Assembly (NCBI RefSeq): GCF_027580225.2
Contig: NC_073354.2
Coordinates: forward strand, 20,543,001 to 20,607,000
DNA from: Misgurnus anguillicaudatus
Lineage: Eukaryota; Chordata; Actinopteri; Cypriniformes; Cobitidae
Reading direction: 5' to 3'
Length of the DNA: 64,000 nucleotides
Part shown: positions 58,107 through 64,000 of the stretch, in pieces
How positions within the stretch are numbered: position 1 is the first letter of the stretch
Layout of the letters: each line of letters begins with the position of its first letter
Translations under genes and position numbers: made by a program
The notes under the pieces: model-generated
Databases searched by the model: none
The model's input: only the letters and a program-made list of their open reading frames with translations
What the model was told of the DNA's origin: nothing

Positions 58107-61100
58107 TCACTGTGATGAAGTCTCAGCTGCTGATAAACTGGATCTAGCGTGCTGGTGAAACTTTGGAGCCATGCAAGCCCCGCAGCAATTCAGTCCCTTT
58201 TGGGAGTCTCTTTTAATTCCCTCGCTGTCCATCAACCAGCAATTGCTTTCATTTCCCAGCATGCCGCAGGGCTTCCCACCGGCCACGGATGGATTCTGTG
58301 TTATTCCGTTCGCTTTCGGATGACCGCATGACGCTCCCTTAGACACCTGACCCTGCAGGACGCTGGTGATGTGCTTCAGCAAGTCATCAAAAAACTCTGG
58401 GACTCCCTCATAACCTGGATGATAAATGATGGTCATTTCAGATTACAGGAGTTAGTGCGATTTTGTAATCGTGCTGAAAGGGATGAAGAGCAGATTTATA
58501 AAATAGCATTGGGTGAGGACAGATATCATCTGTTGCTGTACTCTTGTACTGCCGCGGGACTCGTTGCACGTACCGCTGAGAGATATCAAAGGGCCTTTCC
58601 CTGCTAGATACACAAGGTCACCATAGCAACAAGCCGAGAGAAAGCCAGGTGGCTTTTAAACGTACTGTAAGCCGACAAACAGCAATCTATTATAAATTTC
58701 TCAAACCTCGCTCTGGAGAATGAGTAAAATGATGATGATAAGCTGAAAGAAGGACACTCTTAAAAATACAGATTGTATGTGATGCCATAGAAGAACCATT
58801 TGTGGATCCCCAAAGAACCTTACAGTCAAAGCTTATTAAAGAATCCTTTTTATAGTCTGAACCCTTGTGTATATACTTTGAACCATACAGCCTAACAATG
58901 AACATTTTAGGAACCTTTATTTGAACATCTTCACTTTTTCTTAATAGTTGTAGTGACTATAAAGTAATTACGTAACCTCATACTAAAGAATGTGAAGAAA
59001 TAAAGGCTTAATGTTTATTAGGTTTAACAAAGACCAATCGCCTCTGTGTGACTCCCTACTGACACCATGTGGTCTGTCAGCTTTTATGCACTGCTGATTA
59101 TGAAAGTATACAGGATTAGGGTTCACTGCATAAAGATACAGCATGTACATGTAAAGACACACCCTAGGACCCTTCTGTTTCGTAAAACTTTCAAGGAAAC
59201 CGCACGTACCAGGAAAAGCATTGATATCGATGACGGCGTGCTGTCCCGTCTGGTTGTTGATAATGATGTCAATCCCAAACAGAGAAATGCCGAGAGCCTC
59301 TCGTAACCTTTTGGAGATTTTTTGAATGACGTCATTGTTCGGTTCCCAGTACTGACCCTCCATGTTGTCCCTCTAGAGGAAACCAGAAATAGGAAAACAT
59401 GTAAGAAATGCTTTAGTTAAATATTTACTATAATTATTCATAGCTTCTACAAAGACACATTTGATTTGTAAAACCAAAAGGAATATATATTTAATGAAAT
59501 CTGGTTACTTTAGCCTTTTAAACAGAACACTTTTTTTTTAATGTCGAAGGTACACTTTTTTAAAAATTAAACAATAAACATTTTTACTTTAGTTTTAAAG
59601 ATGAGTTTTGTTGACTTACATAGGTCAGATGAGAAGACGACTCTGGTTTGGACACATGGTGACTGTTAAAGGATATAGATCTCCTGTCTATGCAATAAAA
59701 CACAAAACTATTGTTTAGTTTTCCAAAAACAAAACAAAAATGTAATAAGGTTAACCTAATCTTATCATTATTCTTGATTTTTCAAAATGTATTCAGTCAT
59801 ATCCATTCCTTTACTCCTTTGTCTTACTGTAAAGTCACAAAATCCTATAGACAAATATTATAACAGTTTTGCTAATAAACTTCAATACTGTTGTAATAAA
59901 CTGCTAATAAACTGTGTGTCTCATAAAAGGTGCTTGTTTATAAATTCACGAGTTCACATTTACATAGCATTCAACCCTGTATCACGAAATTATGTACCTA
60001 TAGTCACGTATATTTGTGAGTCTTTTCCGTAACACTGACAGGTTTTTCTGCCTTTTTGCGTGAACATGTCACGTATTTCTGTTTACGTGTCATTGTCACG
60101 TATTTGTTACTCAACTGTTTTGTCCTATTTTTAAACCATTTTCGCTTCGGTTTAGGGTTAGATTTACACAAAATGACATCCTTACCCAAACCCAACTCTA
60201 ACCCTAATGCAGGCGAGGCGACAATGGTTTAAAAATTATAAAATATTAAAAAAAAATCATGAAAAAATGTTTAGGGTTAGATTTGTTGTTTGCGTAACTT
60301 TAAGTATTGGTTTATACCTTTTTTTATGATTAATTTTTGTATATTTTATGATTTTTAAACCATTGTCGCCTGCATTAGGGTTAGAGTTGGGTTAAACAGA
60401 TTAGTAACAAATACGTGACAATGACACACAAACAGAAATACGTGACATGTTCATGCAAAAAGGCCGAACGTATTTCTGTTTACGTGTCACTTTCACGGAA
60501 AAGACTCCCATATATACGTGACTATGGTACATCACCTCGCCATACTGGGTTGTAGCATTAACATTAACTTAGATTTTAACTGGGATAGATGCACTAGAGT
60601 GGGGCGATGGGGTGGAGGAAAGATGCTGCAAAAACTGTCACCATTCTGACATCTTAGATGAGTCGGCCATTGAACACATACCATGTCAAAAACAAAATAA
60701 ACCACTTTTCAATAGAAGAAAAAAATTCCTCTTATGTCAACATAATGTCCCAGACAGGGTAAGAGGCCCTAGACATCAAACAGAGTTGCTCACGAGTGCC
60801 ATTAATGTCAATCTTACTTCGTCCCTGATACAGCTTTCAAACATAAGGTCACCTTATAAACAGACAAGCTATGTTTGTTAAGATATAACTCTGGGTGGAT
60901 GGCTTGGAGACCAGATGTCTAAATTCCTTAACCTGGTACCATATAAAGCGATTTTATTGGCTGAGATGGTGCCTAGTAAACTTGTGTCCCATCTTGTCAC
61001 GCACATCGAGTGCAATTTGTTCATTTGTCTTTATATCCACGTGTGTTATGTAAATATAGAAGTATAGGAGTTGTTTGATTCTTATATCTTGCTAGAAAAC

Positions 61101-63201
61101 ATATTGGTAAACAAAGTTGTAATAACGTCAAATGCTACATCATTTTGTATACAATACAATACATTTTTTTTGGTAGGATGTAATGTAAAGCAACAGACCT
61201 GTGGGTCCAGAAGGAAAATTTCTAATTGAAGGCCGCTGTACCACGCTGTAAGCCTCTCCCACTACAAACACCTTATACAGCACTGCATTATGGTTGATGA
61301 AGCTCTGGATTACACATGGTGGCTTGATGTCTTTCAGATCTTCTTCACTAAAGATGATGGCCATCTATTGAACAGAAACCGAATGAGCAGTTTACAACAC
61401 ATTCCCAAGCATGTAAAAAATATATAGATTGTTTTAATGGTCATTAAATGTATGGAGGCAACATAAAATGCATAGTAAACCTTGAATTGTGAAGTGTGGT
61501 TGCATAATATGTACTTACACAACACTAAAATTGCCACATATGAAACCCCCAATCTATTTTCAGTATGTTTTTGCCCTTCCCCATAGCTAAGCAAACCTTA
61601 GGCTGACTGTCATAAAAACCATGACAATAATCTTTTACACCTCACATTGTCAACACCGTGAAACAAATGCACTAGTGTCTTTATTATTCTGAAGGAATGT
61701 GAATGATCTGAGACTTTAGTCACTGATAAAGATATGGTCTCCATAGCAACAGGCCAAGAGGCGACTACGCACCCCTGTTAATGATCCACGAGGACAGCAG
61801 GAGTGCCTGTGATTCAATACACAAAGAGCTCTGGCTTTATTTGCTAATGTTCACGCGTGACAAAATAAAACTCAAGTCGTTTTTTTGCATTACACAAGTG
61901 CGGTGACTGAAATGAATCAACATGCCCTTAAAAACAGAAGTGACTACAGTGTTGTTGAGATAATAAAGAAAATATACAGTACAGTGCATTTCAATGTAAT
62001 AAAGTCCCAATCAGGTTTCTCACTAAATGACAAATCCGGCTCATTTGATCTCTGTGACACTTTTTAACTGTGATAAGAAATTATATTAATCAGACACTAA
62101 TGAGGCTTGTTAAAAATGATTAACTAACATCATGTACTTTCATGTAACAGATATGAAAAATTGAGAAATATAGTATTTATCTTTTACCTAATATACTGTA
62201 TAATAAAGCATTTACCTTAAAGGAAAACACCACCGTTTTTCAATATTTTACTATGTTTTTACCTCAACTTAGAGGAATTAATACATACCTAACTTTAAAT
62301 CTTTGTGCAGCACTTCTTGAATGTGTAAGTGTTAGCCTAGCCCCATTCATTCCTATGGCTCCTAACAAAAGTTTTATTTTGTGTCACCATACTTACTCGT
62401 GTAACTACTAGTGTAACAGTCTTCAAATACGGAAAACATGGAAGTGTTTGGTGGCTTTTAAATTCATCCCTGTTTGGAGCCATAGGAATGAATGGGGCTA
62501 GGCTAAATGCTAACACATTCACAACGAGCTGTACAAAGATTGCATTACAAAGTGCATGCATTGAAAAAATATAGGTATGTATTAATTCGCTGAGGTAAGG
62601 ACATAGTAAAATATTGAAAAACTGTGGTGTTTTCCTTGAAGTTGGGCACAAGTTGATGTCTTATTTACACTTTATTTGTGTTATAATGTTAAACATAATT
62701 AAAGCACAAAATTCCCTCTTTTTGTTGTGAGTAGTATTAGATATGTTGAAAAAAATAATATCTAACATAAAGTGATCCAAAGTTGGAATATGACAATGTA
62801 CCATATTAGATCTGTACCAGCTTAATATATTTAATCATATAGTTTTTAATTATTAACTCATCGTGTAAATAAATAAAGAAAAACATTCAGTGAGGTTTCA
62901 GGCCCTTGTTGAAAGTGGCATGATAGTAAAGGAGAGTAAAATCTATAGTGACAATAATGTCCTGGATGTTTTCTTACCTCATGGGAGTTGATGCCATGAG
63001 CTACTTGAGTTTTGCAAACTGAAATAAAACAACATTTGTATGAAAAGCTGCATCATGATACATAAAGAAGTATACAAGAAACACAAGATTTTGAAGGGTA
63101 GAAACTCACTGAAAGGAAATGTTATTCCATCTTTGGGAAGCTGCTCCAGGGTCTCTGCTCTACATTCACTCTTGAGCACCATGAAGGGTGGAGAGCAGAT
63201 C
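58107..63201 (-). CDS. itpk1: Inositol-tetrakisphosphate 1-kinase, 3' six exons (5' part outside window)
   Basis: ITPK1 is a cytosolic ATP-grasp kinase that makes InsP4/InsP5 in the higher inositol phosphate pathway. Exons in transcript order (minus strand): 63201-63110, 63018-62978, 61364-61199, 59687-59620, 59372-59210, 58414-58107; phases agree. About 279 residues, so roughly 135 N-terminal residues of a 414-aa-type protein are missing from the window. Seen in order: ICSPPFM then DGITFPF; CKTQVAHGINSHE; PPCVIQSFINHNAVLYKVFVVGEAY and VVQRPSIRNF (ATP-grasp core); FGIDIIINNQTGQHAVIDINAFPG, carrying the metal-binding Asp, Asp and Asn; PGYEGVPEFFDDLLKHI; and a poorly conserved Ser/Cys-rich tail. 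It converges on chga. Confidence 0.93.
58617..58630 (+). promoter_or_regulatory. X-box-like (RFX) motif in the last itpk1 intron
   Basis: GTCACCATAGCAAC fits the RFX consensus GTNRCC-N2-RGYAAC at every position. A similar word, GTCTCCATAGCAAC, occurs at 61738-61751 with one mismatch. The neighbouring bases also resemble each other (aacaagccgagag and aacaggccaagag). Function is not shown. Confidence 0.3.
58710..58925. repeat. Repeat fragment in the last itpk1 intron
   Basis: Contains 'ccatagaagaaccatttgtggatccccaaagaacctt' and 'taggaacctttattt', words common in dispersed cyprinid repeats. Inverted ends are not clear. Confidence 0.4.
59990..60530. repeat. Foldback element in an itpk1 intron
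   Basis: Left 'gtacctatagtcacgtatat' and right 'atatacgtgactatggtac' are inverted. Further pairs: 'gaacatgtcacgtatttctgt' with 'acagaaatacgtgacatgttc', and 'ccctaatgcaggcgaggcgacaatggttt' with 'aaaccattgtcgcctgcattaggg'. Confidence 0.85.
60531..61198. other. itpk1 intron, nothing further recognised
   Basis: Intronic sequence without exon, RNA gene or convincing repeat pair. An ORF at 60612-60881 on the plus strand has a Cys/His start (CCKNCHHSD) but no recognised domain and no conserved neighbour; it may derive from a DNA transposon. Confidence 0.35.
61370..62970. other. itpk1 intron with a foldback element
   Basis: Holds the 62215-62645 foldback and the X-box-like word at 61738. The rest is AT-rich without recognised features. 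Confidence 0.5.
62215..62645. repeat. Foldback element, third copy of the 'aaaacaccac' family
   Basis: Left 'aaaggaaaacaccaccgtttttcaatattttactatg' and right 'catagtaaaatattgaaaaactgtggtgttttcctt' are inverted. Inner 'gcctagccccattcattcctatggctcc' is inverted at 62474-62502. Same family as 22527 and 25503. Confidence 0.85.
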
Positions 63202-64000
63202 CTGTCATATACAAAAAAAACATATTTATGAAGAGAAAGAGATGAGCATATGGGACAGATAAATGTTACTTATATGCAAAGTGAACAGTTGGATCAATTT
63301 TTAAAAAAAACCCTAAAAATATAAGTTTGTTCAACTTATAATTTCACTTTTTTCATTTAAGTTGAATTATTTTTTTAAGGGTTACCAATTGAAGTAACTT
63401 TTTAAGTTGAACCAAGTTTTCACTTTTTACAGTGTGTGTAACATTTGAGATATACATAAATTTAAATCTGTGCATTCGTCAGATGCTTTTGAGCAAAGCC
63501 ACTTAAAATACATTTTCGGCAAATGTTTATAGGAAGCAAATCTTTTGGCATTGCTTGTGCCAACATTAGATAAAACTAGGCCTATCTTTAAATTTGAAAA
63601 ACTATTTTTTGTGTCATCTCCTTTTCTCTTGGCACCTTATTAATTTGAACATGTTTGCTTACACTTCTGACTGCACTTGTTTCTAAAAGTCTGGTGTGTT
63701 TTAACCCCAAACTGTTTTCTTTGATGTGATTCATTTTGTTTTCATCTCGTTCTCGTCTCTTTCTTTTCTCAAGCGCACACAACTGAAATCTGCATCTTGT
63801 TGAGATTAACCAGCACACTATGAACATATTGCCTTGTAGACATACAGTACAGTTTGTCTGCGTCCTGATTTGTTACCTGTCCACATTTTAAGCAAGGTCT
63901 ATAATTTCTACACAACAAATTATTACTGGATCTATGAAAACATTCACAACTAAACCACAGAGATATCTGCAAAGTTTCGACTTGCTTTTGATCTACAAAC
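63202..64000 (-). other. itpk1 upstream intron
   Basis: I searched the minus strand for the exon that should encode the LLDRSKSYELIRKIEAYM region and did not find it, so this stretch is intronic and the next exon lies beyond 64000. A 'taagttgaa' pairing near 63330-63420 hints at a small foldback repeat. Confidence 0.5.

Noticed and set aside
60612..60881. ORF beginning with Cys/His residues in an itpk1 intron
   Set aside because: No complete zinc-finger pattern, opposite strand to the host gene, no flanking exons; at most a transposon remnant.

Overview
This window looks like vertebrate nuclear DNA, almost certainly from a teleost and probably a cyprinid. The evidence is split genes with GT-AG introns, AATAAA polyadenylation signals, six recognisable vertebrate genes, and many foldback (MITE-like), Tc1-like, hAT-like and L2-like repeats of the kind known from zebrafish and its relatives. 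The species call is inference. No bacterial, phage or CRISPR features were seen.

Layout, left to right. (1) 479-1157 (+) is the main coding exon of a SERTA-domain transcriptional co-regulator closest to sertad2. A long 3' UTR follows, ending near an AATAAA at 5978, with a nested foldback element inside it. (2) 8162-14516 (+) is ahsa1, the HSP90 co-chaperone, with 9 exons and 337 codons, all in phase. Its first intron holds four transposons nested inside one another. (3) 16381-27224 (+) is sel1l, the ERAD adaptor of HRD1, with 21 exons and about 775 aa. Exon 18 appears damaged. (4) 30449-41216 (+) is a single-repeat, membrane-anchored phospholipase B1-like GDSL lipase with 16 exons and 428 codons. 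A degenerate Tc1-like transposon sits in intron 13. (5) 45791-55579 (+) is chga (chromogranin A), with 8 exons and 363 codons, and has a TATA box and a CRE-like site. (6) 63201-58107 (-) is the 3' part of itpk1 (inositol-tetrakisphosphate 1-kinase), six exons converging on chga; its 5' exons lie beyond the window.

The genes do not form an operon or pathway; the relation is one of synteny. From memory, the human orthologues of ahsa1, sel1l, chga and itpk1 lie on 14q, and those of sertad2 and plb1 lie on 2p, so this is a fish block mixing two human-type segments. The intergenic and intronic space is mostly repeats. Most are palindromic elements that carry terminal inverted repeats and are often inserted into each other.

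I found no convincing previously undescribed system. The points most worth checking are the damaged sel1l exon 18 (an in-frame, skippable exon), the four-level nest in ahsa1 intron 1 with a clean 8-bp hAT target duplication, the shortened WE-14-like peptide and missing catestatin region in chga, and the single-repeat PLB1. Exon boundaries were placed by hand from splice consensus, reading phase and remembered vertebrate proteins. UTR ends and repeat edges are approximate.
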